Positions 1 through 8,715 of a stretch of 64,000 nt of DNA are shown here, in pieces (within the stretch, counting starts at the first letter, position 1; each line of letters opens with the position of its first letter). The stretch spans positions 62,001 through 126,000 of the forward strand of contig NZ_WHNQ01000016.1 in the NCBI RefSeq assembly GCF_009362785.1, in the 5' to 3' direction. Both the position numbers and the translations under genes were made by a program. The notes under the pieces are model-generated. The model did not search any database. It had not been told where the DNA came from and saw only the letters and a program-made list of their open reading frames with translations. This DNA comes from Paraburkholderia atlantica. GTDB taxonomy: Bacteria; Pseudomonadota; Gammaproteobacteria; Burkholderiales; Burkholderiaceae.

Positions 1-1
1 G

Positions 2-298
2 GCGAGTCAACCGAAGGCGTCGAACGCGCCGGCGTTCGATGAAGTCCTCAAGGGCGTGCCCGGGTCCGTGCGCGAATTTTTTCAGGCACTCAGTGAAGAC
101 GTCGCCAGTGGCAAGGCGGCCGTGCAATGGACCGAAAAGGGGCTGGTCGTGCCCAAGCGGCTGATCGGCAGCTACGGCATCGCCGCCAGCACCCTTGTTG
201 AACACATGCGCAAGCGCAGCCTGATGGTCGCCGATGCGCCAACCGAAGTCACCCTCGCGCCGCGCGCGGGACAACTCATACTCGCGAGCCCAGCGTGA
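2..298 (+). CDS. traI: MobH-type conjugative relaxase TraI, C-terminal end (partial)
   Basis: The frame is open from the first bases of the window, so this is the tail of a longer protein; an internal ATG at 56 is not needed. The visible 98 residues resemble the winged-helix C-terminal domain of MobH relaxases (TraI_2_C), with a run reading WTEKGLVVPKRLIGSYGI and then a helix. In this family the N-terminal part nicks oriT and starts conjugative DNA transfer. The stop codon overlaps the GTG of traD by four bases (GTGA), so the two are translationally coupled, as in SXT-type ICEs. The relaxase catalytic part lies outside the window. The identification leans on the neighbour traD. Confidence 0.7.
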   Translation, partial: ASQPKASNAPAFDEVLKGVPGSVREFFQALSEDVASGKAAVQWTEKGLVVPKRLIGSYGIAASTLVEHMRKRSLMVADAPTEVTLAPRAGQLILASPA

Positions 299-2166
299 CC
301 AGCTACATCAACCATTTCAGGCCAATCTACGAAGTTCGCGCAGCGGTGTTCTGGCTGGCGGCGATCGTGCTGTTGCCCATCTCGGGCATGCCCTATGGCT
401 GGGCGTTCGCACTGGTCGCAATTGCGTTTCTGGCGCTGCGTTCCATGCAGATCTGGCGCGCACTGACTTTCCGCATGGCTATCTCGACCAAATGGCTGAC
501 GACGCTCGAGGTGCCAAAGCTCCTTCAGATCCAGAAGCGGATGCGCACCGAAGCGAACTCGATGTATCTCGGCATCGGCTACGAGTGGACGCAGAAGCAT
601 TGCCAGATCGCACATGACATCCTGCGCATGCCGACGACCGATATTCCCGGTCTGCCGCGCTGGCTCAACAGGACGAAAACCGGCCGCCGGATCGAAGAAG
701 CCATCGAGGGCATGTTCGCGCCGAAAGACAGCATCCGCGATCGCATGCCGCAGGGCTCCTCATGGATTCACGGCATGGAGCCGAAAAAGGCGCTGGTGCC
801 GTTTCACTACAAGGCGATGGGCGGTCACACCCTGGTTGGCGGCACGACGGGCGCCGGCAAGACCCGCACCTATGAGGTTATCTCCACCCAGGTCATTCAC
901 CTCGGCGACGTGCTCATCATCGTCGACCCGAAGAACGACGCCGAGTGGAAGCGGCGCGTCGAGAAGGAATGCCAGCGCGCAGGCCGGAAGTTCCTGTACT
1001 TCAACCAGGCGAAGCCGTCCGAGTCGATCCGGCTGAACCCGATCGAAAACTGGTCGCAGCCGTCGGAAATCCCGAGCCGGATCGCCCAGCTGATGGAGGA
1101 GGGGCCGTTCCGGGACTTCGCTTTCCTGTTCATCGACCGTGCCGTGAAGGGCGAGCTCTACATCGGCGACAAGCCGACCCTGCGCTCGATCCTCAAGTAT
1201 GCGCAGTCGGGCATCACGTCGCTGCTCGAAAAGGCGTTAAAGCGCTTCTTCGTTGAACAGAATCTGCTCGACTGGGAGCAACAGGTCGCCACCGAAACGA
1301 CCCGGCAGGGTCAGCGCAACAATGCCGCCACGCTCGTCGACGGGATGATCGGGCTTTACAACGCCCAGTTCGCGTCGCAGGAGCGAGGCAACGAAGCGAT
1401 CGACGGGCTGATAGCCACGCACGTGCACGACCGCGAGCACTACATGCGCATCATCGCCTCGGCGCTGCCGCTGCTGCAGATGCTCGCCACGGGCGAGACG
1501 GGCCTGATGCTCGCGCCCAAGGCGGATGACTTCGACGACGAGCGCGAAATCTGGGATATCGACAAGGTCATCAAGCAGAAGGCCGTCCTGTACATGGGCC
1601 TCGATTCGTTGTCGAACAACATCGTGCAGAAAGCGATCGCGTCGATGATCCTGTCGGACGTGGCCGCGGTGTGCGGGTCCATCTATAACTTCTACGATTC
1701 GCCGCCCGAAGTGGTGCTGATCATCGACGAGATTGCAGAAGCGATCAACGAGCAGGTGATCCAGATTCTCAACAAGGGGCGCGGCGCTGGCTTCAAGGCG
1801 TTCGTCGCATTCCAGGCGCGAGCGGACCTGGAAGCGCGGCTCGGAAACGCCGCCAAAATGCTGCAGGTTTTGGGCAATCTGAACAACCAGATCATCCTAA
1901 GATTGGAAGACAGCGATACCGCGCAGTGGTTTTCCGACAAGGTCGGCGAGACCGCGATTCGCAACCTGACGCTCACAGGCAGTACGAGCACGGGCAGCGA
2001 AGCGCATATCGGTGAATTTACCGGGTCCGTTTCACGTTCGCTTCAACTGGAGAAGGTTCCGCTGATCCCAACCCGTCTGATTCACGGCCTGCCCAACCTG
2101 CAGTACTTCATGCGCATTTCGGGTGCCGCCGTCTATCAGGGCCGTATTCCCATCCTTCAAGGCTGA
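295..2166 (+). CDS. traD: Conjugative coupling factor TraD (VirD4-like ATPase)
   Basis: This is the coupling protein that links the relaxosome to the type IV secretion channel at the inner membrane and pumps DNA. Two hydrophobic segments lie near residues 12-55. A Walker A motif (GGTTGAGKT) falls near residues 182-190 and a Walker B motif (VVLIIDEIAEA) near 473-483. The length of 623 aa fits the SXT/PFGI-class TraD family. The GTG start overlaps the traI stop by four bases. The gene heads a short run of transfer genes ending with a DUF4400 protein, the order seen in SXT/R391-like ICEs. No frameshift or missing motif was seen. Confidence 0.9.
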   Translation: MTSYINHFRPIYEVRAAVFWLAAIVLLPISGMPYGWAFALVAIAFLALRSMQIWRALTFRMAISTKWLTTLEVPKLLQIQKRMRTEANSMYLGIGYEWTQKHCQIAHDILRMPTTDIPGLPRWLNRTKTGRRIEEAIEGMFAPKDSIRDRMPQGSSWIHGMEPKKALVPFHYKAMGGHTLVGGTTGAGKTRTYEVISTQVIHLGDVLIIVDPKNDAEWKRRVEKECQRAGRKFLYFNQAKPSESIRLNPIENWSQPSEIPSRIAQLMEEGPFRDFAFLFIDRAVKGELYIGDKPTLRSILKYAQSGITSLLEKALKRFFVEQNLLDWEQQVATETTRQGQRNNAATLVDGMIGLYNAQFASQERGNEAIDGLIATHVHDREHYMRIIASALPLLQMLATGETGLMLAPKADDFDDEREIWDIDKVIKQKAVLYMGLDSLSNNIVQKAIASMILSDVAAVCGSIYNFYDSPPEVVLIIDEIAEAINEQVIQILNKGRGAGFKAFVAFQARADLEARLGNAAKMLQVLGNLNNQIILRLEDSDTAQWFSDKVGETAIRNLTLTGSTSTGSEAHIGEFTGSVSRSLQLEKVPLIPTRLIHGLPNLQYFMRISGAAVYQGRIPILQG

Positions 2167-2176
2167 AAACCTACGC

Positions 2177-2695
2177 ATGTCTGCCGTATTCAAAAAAATC
2201 ATCCGCGAACACAAGCTGTCCTCCCGCCTGATTCCCGTCTTCACGGTGGCGCCGGAGCTTGAACTCGCCTGCGCCCGCGTGGCCGATTTCATCGGGGAAA
2301 AGTTCATGGGCGAGAGTGAGCCGCTCGTCAAGGAGATGCTGGACTGCGGGATCGCCGCCTACAAGCGTACCCGCAAGACGGGCAACCCGCACATCGCATT
2401 CATGCAGGGGCTATTCTCCCGCGCTCACCTGCTGTACGCGCGCCGTTACGTGGCGATTGACGGCGAGCGCTATCACGTCTGGCCGCCGATGTTCGAGCCG
2501 GTGACCACGTTCGAGGCACGCTACGGCAAGCTTGAAACAGGCATGTTCGACGAGCGCTGCCCCGAATCGGTCACGCAGCGCTCGGCCGCCTTCCAGCTGG
2601 CCGCGCGCGCGCTGACGGGCGAAAACTTCCGACTCTATTTCGAGGACTACGATGTCGCTCACGCCTTTTCTGATAGCGAAGCTATCGAGGGTTGA
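2177..2695 (+). CDS. ICE-associated hypothetical protein
   Basis: The protein is 172 aa, soluble and mostly helical in appearance, with no membrane segment or catalytic motif I can name. The ATG at 2177 is preferred over an upstream in-frame start at 2123 because it lies just after the traD stop (2166). It begins MSAVFKKIIREHKLSS and carries a motif around GNPHIAFMQGLFSRAHLLYARRY. Its 3' end overlaps the next gene by 44 bases, so it belongs to the transfer operon. A role in conjugation or its control is inferred from position only. Confidence 0.6.
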   Translation: MSAVFKKIIREHKLSSRLIPVFTVAPELELACARVADFIGEKFMGESEPLVKEMLDCGIAAYKRTRKTGNPHIAFMQGLFSRAHLLYARRYVAIDGERYHVWPPMFEPVTTFEARYGKLETGMFDERCPESVTQRSAAFQLAARALTGENFRLYFEDYDVAHAFSDSEAIEG

Positions 2696-2936
2696 ACCGG
2701 GCGTCGTGCGCCGTGCGATGTCGACGGCCAGCGCGATCGACGAGATCGAAGGCGGGCGACCGGCCGAGTTCTCGCGCGGTCCGAACGCGACCGCGTTCGC
2801 ACTGGCGCTCTTTGTGGCGCGGCGGCCTGTGCATTTCTATCTTGGCCTCGCGGGGCTCGTTGGCTTTCCGGTCTATCTTCTGGTGCGGATCGGCTCATTC
2901 CTGATCGGGTGGGGGATGCACATCCATGGCCAGTAG
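2652..2936 (+). CDS. Small integral membrane protein of the ICE transfer operon
   Basis: The protein has 94 aa with a hydrophobic C-terminal half: about residues 52-70 and 72-88 form one or two membrane spans. The N-terminus is polar with several arginines. It overlaps the upstream gene by 44 bases and the downstream DUF4400 gene by 11 bases, tight packing that argues for a real gene despite its size. Membrane proteins at this position next to DUF4400 are common in MobH-type ICEs. The specific function is unknown. Confidence 0.55.
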   Translation: MSLTPFLIAKLSRVEPGVVRRAMSTASAIDEIEGGRPAEFSRGPNATAFALALFVARRPVHFYLGLAGLVGFPVYLLVRIGSFLIGWGMHIHGQ

Positions 2937-3531
2937 CCGGTTCGTCTCCCACGTCAAGTGGTGGTTCTTCTTCGTGCCGTTGCTTGCCGTGTTCATCATG
3001 CCGGCCATTCCTGAGCCGTCGCTTTTCTCGGTGCCGGCCGAGGAAGCGGAGTCGGTCGCAGCAATTCTCGGTGTGGACAGGGCCGACGAAGTGGTCGAGA
3101 AGACCAACCAACGGTTCAAGGCGTGGTTCGTGCAAACGGGTCTGGTCCGCGCAACCATCGACGCGACGGGAGGCGGTGATATGGGCGATGGGGGAGTGTC
3201 CGAGTTCGCCCACACCTGGGTCCACAACTTCTGGCGCGAGCTGTACCGGGTCGTGTATCGGGCGACCGTCATGAAGCTCTGGATTTTCGGCACGCTGGTC
3301 TTCTGTCTTGCGGCGTTCTTCGACGGTGCGATGCGTCGCAAGATCAAGGCATCAGCGGCGGGCTTCGCCAGTCCGCTGTCGTTTCACCTGGCCGGACACG
3401 GCATCCTGCTGGTGTTCGGTGTTGCCTTTGCGGTCCTCGTCGCCCCGATTCCGGTGCTCGCGCCGTGCTGGATCGCTATCGCCGCGGTCCTCGGTGCGCT
3501 GTTGTGGCACGCGGCGTCGTCCTACCAGTGA
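2926..3531 (+). CDS. DUF4400 ICE membrane protein
   Basis: The protein has 201 aa with a hydrophobic N-terminal segment (residues 11-28) and a C-terminal pair of spans (about 122-140 and 160-195). The arrangement and the WWFFFVPLLAVFIMP start resemble DUF4400 proteins, which follow traD in SXT/R391-type elements and IncA/C plasmids. An amphipathic middle section holds the HTWVHNFWRELYR motif. The function is not established; location suggests an accessory of the transfer channel or of entry exclusion. It is the last gene of the traI-traD operon before a convergent gene. Confidence 0.7.
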   Translation: MASSRFVSHVKWWFFFVPLLAVFIMPAIPEPSLFSVPAEEAESVAAILGVDRADEVVEKTNQRFKAWFVQTGLVRATIDATGGGDMGDGGVSEFAHTWVHNFWRELYRVVYRATVMKLWIFGTLVFCLAAFFDGAMRRKIKASAAGFASPLSFHLAGHGILLVFGVAFAVLVAPIPVLAPCWIAIAAVLGALLWHAASSYQ

Positions 3532-3579
3532 TCGGCTAGCCCGAAAGCTATATGGAAGACCGCATCATTCCGGGTTAAG

Positions 3580-3599
3580 GCCGTCAGCCGGCTGACGGC
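3580..3599. repeat. Perfect 20-bp palindrome between convergent genes
   Basis: GCCGTCAGCC is followed directly by its reverse complement GGCTGACGGC. It sits between the end of the DUF4400 gene (3531) and the end of the minus-strand gene (3616). It could work as a bidirectional terminator, although no T-run flanks it, or as a protein-binding palindrome. Confidence 0.6.
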
Positions 3600-3615
3600 A
3601 CCCTGATTGTCCGTT

Positions 3616-4017
3616 TCATCTGGAGGGGCAGAGATTTTTCAGTGCCCCATACAGCCACGGTTCCTTGACCCGACCCCAGCTAGCCCCGTCAAACCGCTGT
3701 CTGGCTACCACCTCGCCCGATTCATCGAGCAACGTCGTTTCCGTGCGAATGACTGTCAGACGCTCGCAATTCACGATCTGTTGAGACACCGCCTGACTGA
3801 AGAAGACCTGTTGCTGATATGTAGGCGGGAGCCGGGTGTTGACCCGGTTAGGAAAGGTTTCCTTCTCCAGGAAGCTTGTGAGCCCGTCCTCATGACGTAT
3901 TGAATCGAAATCAATGTAGACGCGATGAGGCCTGTCGATCTGCTGAACCCAGTTCTCAGCATGGGCGGCGCCGGCACTGAAAAGCAGGCACAAACTAACG
4001 ACTGTTCTTTTCATCAT
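3616..4017 (-). CDS. Secreted surface-adhesin E-like protein
   Basis: The protein has 133 aa with a clear signal peptide (MMKRTVVSLCLLFSAGAAHA, cut after AHA). The mature part has the short beta-rich pattern of the surface-adhesin E family: a tryptophan near the start, YIDFDSIRHEDG, a cysteine pair (NCERL and LKNLCPS) and a C-terminal GASWGRVKEP. It is expected in the periplasm or on the outer surface. It is transcribed opposite to the transfer genes, so it is probably cargo or an entry-exclusion-like surface gene; which one cannot be told. The ATG at 4017 is the natural start for the signal peptide. Confidence 0.55.
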   Translation of the reverse strand: MMKRTVVSLCLLFSAGAAHAENWVQQIDRPHRVYIDFDSIRHEDGLTSFLEKETFPNRVNTRLPPTYQQQVFFSQAVSQQIVNCERLTVIRTETTLLDESGEVVARQRFDGASWGRVKEPWLYGALKNLCPSR

Positions 4018-4321
4018 CTCGCTCTTTCCCCGTCCTCAAATTCCCCAGGTCAAAACACGCCATAGTTTACCCGACGGTGGATTGACGTTGAAATCGCTGG
4101 CGCTTCAGGCGCTCGCAGCCGGTTCCCGAGACCAGCGGGATTGACTGGGCTCGCGGCTGCGAGCATGAACGGTGAGTGGCACTCTGCCCGGGTACGATCA
4201 TCAACTGGTCGGAAAGATGCTTCAAATCACGCATGTTTTGACGGCCCGGGCGGGATGAGGCTCGCAACAATAGGGACATGCCGCGCGCGTGCGCGTGCAC
4301 CTTTCCAAAGGACACCCCTAC
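4018..4321. other. Intergenic region with divergent promoters
   Basis: These 304 bases separate the minus-strand adhesin-like gene from the plus-strand gene at 4322. They should contain both promoters, but I could not pick a convincing -35/-10 pair. The only clear signal is the AAAGGA ribosome site just before 4322. No further gene is visible. Confidence 0.4.
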
Positions 4322-5209
4322 ATGAGCACCATCTCCGAAGAGACGAATCCTGAAGCCCTGAGCCAGCCGTCGGCGACCGACATTCCTGTAGCAGCGGAAA
4401 ACCCGGCTACCGGTGCTGATGCCGCAAGTGATTCGGCGGCGAATCAGAGTGCGACGACGGATGGCGCGGACGGCGGCGAGATTGAACTCGAGCTGCAACA
4501 GATGGAAGACGCGGCAAACACCCTTCAGAAGGAAGGGATGATCAGCGAGTCCGAAGCCGAGGAAAAGCGTGAGCAGGTTGCCCGTACGCGCAAGCTGTTC
4601 CGCGAGCTGTCTCCGGCCGAGCGCGCAGCGATCGTGCGACGCCGTCGGGAAATCGGCCGTGAGCTGATGGCGCGCCAGCTTTCCGGCGCGGCAGTAGTGG
4701 CCGCGACAGTGCGGCTGAATCACACCCGCCTGAAGCCGCTGTTCGAACAGTGGTGGCCGTACCTGAACCGCATGAGCATCAACATGCAGCGCTTCGGCCG
4801 CTCGACGTTCGGCGCTGAGGATCAGGACACGGTCACTTCGTGGCTCGAGAAGCAGGTTGCCGAGCTCGAGGCGTATGTCGATGAACAGCTTGGCGTGGCG
4901 AAGGACTTCCGCGAGAAGTCCGAGCGGAAACTGCGCGACCAGGGCGATATCGTGTTCGCCCCGACCGTGACCAAGCCGTCGCTCGCCATCGAGGTCGAGG
5001 CGTATTCGCGTTTCTCGATGCGTCTGTTGTCGCTGCTGATGAAGTTCGACAAGGTGATGGACAACTTCGATTTTCTCGTCTGGAACGGCATTCGCGACCA
5101 GTCGGACGTCGACGAGGAATCGGCGCGTTTTCTGCGCAAGTTCCATCCGATTGGCGTGCGTGGGTACATGACCCACCTGCGCCTGATGACGACGGTGCGC
5201 GGCCGCTAG
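4322..5209 (+). CDS. ICE-associated protein, possibly AcaB/DUF1845-like
   Basis: The protein has 295 aa from the ATG at 4322, which has an AAAGGA site upstream; an earlier in-frame ATG lacks one. The first 60 residues are low-complexity and acidic (Ala, Glu, Ser). A charged helical section (about 60-110) follows, then a folded C-terminal part with FSMRLLSLLMKFDKVMDN near residue 247. That a-helix plus FDKV pattern recalls ICE proteins of the DUF1845/PFL_4669 group, some of which (AcaB) regulate transfer genes. The likeness is from memory and weak. It lies 13 bases before the helicase gene and is probably co-transcribed with it. Confidence 0.5.
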   Translation: MSTISEETNPEALSQPSATDIPVAAENPATGADAASDSAANQSATTDGADGGEIELELQQMEDAANTLQKEGMISESEAEEKREQVARTRKLFRELSPAERAAIVRRRREIGRELMARQLSGAAVVAATVRLNHTRLKPLFEQWWPYLNRMSINMQRFGRSTFGAEDQDTVTSWLEKQVAELEAYVDEQLGVAKDFREKSERKLRDQGDIVFAPTVTKPSLAIEVEAYSRFSMRLLSLLMKFDKVMDNFDFLVWNGIRDQSDVDEESARFLRKFHPIGVRGYMTHLRLMTTVRGR

Positions 5210-5222
5210 GCGCGACGCAATC

Positions 5223-6929
5223 ATGCTTGACGGCCTGAATCCCCAGCAGCGCGAGGTTGCCGAGCACCGCCGGCACTGCGTCGCGATCGCATGTCCGGGC
5301 GCGGGCAAGACCAAGACGATTGCCGCCAAGGCGGCGCTCCTCCTGTCGCAGCCTGGCGCGATCGTCGGTGCCGTCACGTTCAGCAAGGACGCTGCGGTGG
5401 AACTGCGCGATCGCATCCTGGCGCTCTCGGGCGTCCAGGCAAAGAATCGGCTCATCGCCGGCACCTTCCACTCGCTGGCGTTCCGGCAGTTGGGCCAGCC
5501 CGGCGGAAAACGGCGGGACATCGCATCCGATGGCGATCGCATGGGCCTGATTACCCGCGTCATCGCCGAACTCGGCCTCGAATGGAAGCCTGAAGAAGTC
5601 GTGCCCGTGATCGAGCGGATCAAGACCAATTTTGGTCGTGTCGAGGCCGGCACCGCCGATGCGCAACTCTATGAGGCCTATCAGGCAGCGCTAGAGCGCA
5701 ACGGCAAGATCGACTTCCAGGACATGCTGCGCCTCGCGGTTGCAGGCATGGAGGCGGGCGATATCAAACCGTACCGCTTCACGGATCTGCTCGTTGACGA
5801 GTTTCAGGACACTGATCCGTTGCAGTACCGGTGGGTCGAGCTTCATGCGAAATCGGGGGCACAGGTGACGGTCGTGGGTGACGATGACCAGAGCATCTAT
5901 GGCTTCCGTGCCGCGCTCGGCTTTCGCGGGATGGAGAGCTTCGCCGCGTCGTTCAATGCGCAACGGGTGGTGCTGGGCAGCAACTACCGGTGCCGCAGCG
6001 AAATCCTCTCGGCCGCCGACCGGGTGATCCGCAATAATGCCGATCGCATTCCAAAGGTGCTGCGGGCCGAACGCGGCGCCGGCGGCTCGGTCGCGACGAA
6101 GCGGTCCGACGACGAATATGCAGACGCCGTTGCCGCGGTCGAATTCCTGCAACCGCTGCTCGCGTCCGGCAAGTCGTGCGCCATTCTTGCACGCACGAAC
6201 CGTATCCTTGATCCGATCGAGGCGGTTTGCCGGTCGCACGGCGTTCCCTATTTCCGCGCCTCCGGCAGCTCGGTACTGAACCGGCCGCAGGGCGCGCTCA
6301 TGTGCAATCTGCTCGAAATCGTCGAAGGCCGCAAGCAGAACGGGCTTGATGCGGTCCTGGGCTACATGGGGATGAATTCTGCGCACCTGGGCTCACTGCA
6401 CCGCGACATGGGCTCGGCGCTTGTACAACGACAGAAAAAGGATCTGGTCGCGCTAGGTCTGCCCGAAGAGACGGCCACCGCGTACCGCGCGTTCATGAAG
6501 CGCCTGGGCGAATGGCAACTGATGTGTGAGCGCCAGTTCTATTCGCTTGCGCTCGATGGCGTGCTGGAACTGATGATGACCTATGCGAAGGCCGATCCGG
6601 CGATTCGCGCAATCCAGGGCACATACGACGTGCTGTCGCGACTGAACAGCACGTTCGCCGAGCGGATCGAATATCTCAAACGGGACAACAACAAGCCCGC
6701 AGACGGCGCGCTCGTGCTAACCACGATGCACAGTTCGAAAGGGCTGGAGTGGGACCACGTCTGGATCACGCGCGCCGAAGAGGGTGTCGTACCGGACGAG
6801 AAAAGCACCGAATCGGAGGAGCGGCGCCTGTTCTACGTCGCGATGACGCGGGCGCGTGACAGTCTTGTCATCGCCACGATCAAGAAAAATCCCGTGTCGC
6901 GATTCGTCATCGAATCGGAAGCACGCTGA
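5223..6929 (+). CDS. UvrD/Rep-like superfamily 1 DNA helicase
   Basis: The protein has 568 aa and all the expected SF1 motifs. Q-motif LNPQQREVA is at the start, Walker A ACPGAGKTKT at residues 23-32, and motif Ia/Ib follows. Walker B LLVDEFQDTD is near 187, motif III GDDDQSIYGFR near 218, motif V TMHSSKGLEWDHV near 501 and motif VI RRLFYVAMTRARD near 536. It is shorter than chromosomal UvrD (about 720 aa), typical of plasmid and ICE versions. It would unwind 3'-5' and may serve element replication or recombination. It follows the 4322 gene by 13 bases and precedes an unknown gene by 18 bases. Confidence 0.88.
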   Translation: MLDGLNPQQREVAEHRRHCVAIACPGAGKTKTIAAKAALLLSQPGAIVGAVTFSKDAAVELRDRILALSGVQAKNRLIAGTFHSLAFRQLGQPGGKRRDIASDGDRMGLITRVIAELGLEWKPEEVVPVIERIKTNFGRVEAGTADAQLYEAYQAALERNGKIDFQDMLRLAVAGMEAGDIKPYRFTDLLVDEFQDTDPLQYRWVELHAKSGAQVTVVGDDDQSIYGFRAALGFRGMESFAASFNAQRVVLGSNYRCRSEILSAADRVIRNNADRIPKVLRAERGAGGSVATKRSDDEYADAVAAVEFLQPLLASGKSCAILARTNRILDPIEAVCRSHGVPYFRASGSSVLNRPQGALMCNLLEIVEGRKQNGLDAVLGYMGMNSAHLGSLHRDMGSALVQRQKKDLVALGLPEETATAYRAFMKRLGEWQLMCERQFYSLALDGVLELMMTYAKADPAIRAIQGTYDVLSRLNSTFAERIEYLKRDNNKPADGALVLTTMHSSKGLEWDHVWITRAEEGVVPDEKSTESEERRLFYVAMTRARDSLVIATIKKNPVSRFVIESEAR

Positions 6930-6947
6930 TCAATATCTGGAGTTTCC

Positions 6948-7673
6948 ATGCTCGATCGACTGCTCCGCAGGCTTGGCTATGTGCCTGTCTCATCCCTCAT
7001 GCCTGTTGACGCCGCCTCGCAGGTCGTCGTCGTCGTGCCAGCGGTTGCGCCGCATCGACACCGGGCATCGGCCTTTGAGTTCGACAGGGCAAGTCTCGAT
7101 GCCCTCTGCTATTCGTACAGCGACGGCAACTTCTCCTACCTCGCCGTCGGACGCGATGACTGGGCGCCGCTCGCCGTCGCAGGCTTTTCGCTCGTGAGCC
7201 AGCCGCAATGCCGTACATGGCTGAACGAGAACCTGCGCTCACGAGTCTGGGTCGGAACGGACGCGCTGGAATCCTGGCACGCGGAGAACAGGCCGGTGTT
7301 CGCAGAGGTTGGCGCGCGACCCGACCGGCAGTTCGTGTCGCCGGTGAATCTGGCGATGGTGACGGACATCGGGGAGGATCAGGTCCCGTTACTGGAGGCC
7401 AGCGAGATCGCGGAGCTGTTCGCGTTGGCGTGGCAGCGTGCCCGTGTCGCGTCGCCGTTTTTCTTTCTGGCCAATTCGGCGCAGTATGCCGCGTTGCTGG
7501 GTCACCACGCACTTCGCTTCGCCTCTGAGGCGAACGAGCACGCACTCGAAAGAGCCATCGACTGGCTCGCGACCTGGTTTGAGGCACGCGGCCTGGCGGT
7601 TGATCGGGAGCGGTCTCTCACCAACCTGCCGGGCTATCGTGCGCTTTTCCATAGGGCTCCTGCACCGCTATGA
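6948..7673 (+). CDS. Hypothetical ICE protein
   Basis: The protein has 241 aa, begins at an ATG with a CTGGAG site six bases upstream, and ends before a strong terminator, so it closes the 4322-7673 operon. No membrane segment or known motif was recognised. The N-terminal half is beta-rich and the C-terminal half helical, with a VASPFFFLANSAQYAALLGHHALRF stretch in two parts. Being the last gene after a helicase suggests a role in element maintenance, but this is only context. Confidence 0.55.
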   Translation: MLDRLLRRLGYVPVSSLMPVDAASQVVVVVPAVAPHRHRASAFEFDRASLDALCYSYSDGNFSYLAVGRDDWAPLAVAGFSLVSQPQCRTWLNENLRSRVWVGTDALESWHAENRPVFAEVGARPDRQFVSPVNLAMVTDIGEDQVPLLEASEIAELFALAWQRARVASPFFFLANSAQYAALLGHHALRFASEANEHALERAIDWLATWFEARGLAVDRERSLTNLPGYRALFHRAPAPL

Positions 7674-7712
7674 CGTGGACGCGGACGTGGTCCGGCGCAC
7701 ATGCAAAAAATA

Positions 7713-7745
7713 GGGCGCTTCCCTGACGGGAGCGCCCTTTGTTCT
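7713..7745 (+). terminator. Intrinsic terminator after the 4322-7673 operon
   Basis: GGGCGCT-T-CCC pairs with GGG-AGCGCCC around a TGAC loop, followed by TTTGTTCT. An A-run before the stem gives a partial terminator for the opposite strand too, matching the convergent gene at 7761. Confidence 0.8.
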
Positions 7746-7760
7746 ATCGTGGCCCGGTTA

Positions 7761-8273
7761 TTACAGGTCCGCGTGGTGTAGCTTTAGCGCGAGGCGATAA
7801 TGTGCGTCGCCGAGCGGCACGTCGATAGTCTGGCCATCTGCGACCACCACGTTGCGTTTTTCGACTACCAGGCCCTTCTTGTTCACGACCTGGGAACGAC
7901 AGTCGGCTGGACCGTCTTCCGACTTGCCCATAAATTCCGTGTCATGAACGGTCACGGAAACCGTTGCCTTGTTCCCGTCGACCATGGCCGGTGCGATAAA
8001 CAGGCCGCGCCCGACAAACGTGCTCTCGCTTCGGAGAGTGATCGTGTTGCCCGCCTTCGTGCAATGACCATAGCCGATGTTCTCTCCGTTCGAAATAATG
8101 AACGGCGCTTTGCCATCGTCGCCAATGATCGACGAGCCAGTCACGATCGGAACGCCGTCCTTGTAGAGCGCTGCGTCCAGCTGTTCACGAACGGGTGCTG
8201 TTTCGGCTTGTGCACTGGCCATGAATGCGCCGGCAATGAGGAAAGGGCCGAAGACCTTGCTGAGACTGTGCAT
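7761..8273 (-). CDS. Secreted protein of unknown function
   Basis: The protein has 170 aa from the ATG at 8273, which has an AGGAG site; an earlier in-frame start at 8321 would overlap the bactofilin gene and spoil the signal peptide. The signal peptide runs MHSLSKVFGPFLIAGAFMASAQA with cleavage after AQA. The mature part is beta-rich, with two cysteines (GHCTK and ADCRS) and ends LALKLHHADL. No family was recognised. It is the last gene of a minus-strand block with a bactofilin and a single-pass membrane protein, suggesting an envelope role. Confidence 0.6.
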   Translation of the reverse strand: MHSLSKVFGPFLIAGAFMASAQAETAPVREQLDAALYKDGVPIVTGSSIIGDDGKAPFIISNGENIGYGHCTKAGNTITLRSESTFVGRGLFIAPAMVDGNKATVSVTVHDTEFMGKSEDGPADCRSQVVNKKGLVVEKRNVVVADGQTIDVPLGDAHYRLALKLHHADL

Positions 8274-8313
8274 CCTTGATTCTCCTGGTTGAAAATAGAT
8301 ATACGCGCTCGCC

Positions 8314-8706
8314 TCAGGCATTTGATGCGGCGCGCGCCAACTGCTGAACGTTGCTTGCCGCGTTCTCTATCGTCAGATCTCTCTTGCGCTTGACCTGCCC
8401 TTCGAGAGACGCACGCGGGCCGAGACGGATCGTCCCGTAGTAGTAGACGTTGCCTATCACGCGGCCGTTGATTTCGAGGATGCCGCGTGCGTGCACGTCC
8501 CCCTCAACCGTGCCGTCGATCCGGACGTGCTCACCCTGTACCTGCCCCTTGACCATGCCGCCCTGACCAACATGCAACAGGCCGGTATTGGAGACCACGT
8601 CACCATCGACGATGCCGAAAAGGCTCAGACCGTGATCGAGAATCACGCTGCCGTGAACCGACAGGCCTGCGCAAAGCAGGGTGACGTTGGGACCTTGTGT
8701 TTTCAT
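8314..8706 (-). CDS. Bactofilin-like polymer-forming protein
   Basis: The protein has 130 aa with the repeating beta-helix pattern of bactofilins (DUF583): hydrophobic residues and glycines every few positions, for example SVILDHGLSLFGIVDGDV, MVKGQVQGEHVRIDGTV and GDVHARGILEINGRVIGNV. Bactofilins polymerise without nucleotide and scaffold envelope proteins. The C-terminal 25 residues are a charged tail. It lies nine bases after a Pro/Ala-rich single-pass membrane protein and before a secreted protein, so the three probably act together. A bactofilin inside an ICE is unusual. Confidence 0.8.
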   Translation of the reverse strand: MKTQGPNVTLLCAGLSVHGSVILDHGLSLFGIVDGDVVSNTGLLHVGQGGMVKGQVQGEHVRIDGTVEGDVHARGILEINGRVIGNVYYYGTIRLGPRASLEGQVKRKRDLTIENAASNVQQLARAASNA

Positions 8707-8715
8707 CGGGGGCTC

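Noticed and set aside
172..615. Minus-strand frame of 147 codons over the traI/traD junction
   Set aside because: It lies opposite two well-supported genes and has no ribosome site or known motif; a high-GC shadow frame.
3664..3686. Similarity between GACCCGACCCCAGCTAGCCCC here and sequence at 10391-10411 as a mobile repeat
   Set aside because: At 3664 it is part of the coding sequence for the GASWGRV motif; the second copy is short and may be a relic, not a defined repeat family.
4067..5653. 528-codon minus-strand frame over the 4322 gene and the helicase start
   Set aside because: Its protein is Arg/His-rich with no family features, while the plus strand codes for a helicase with all motifs.
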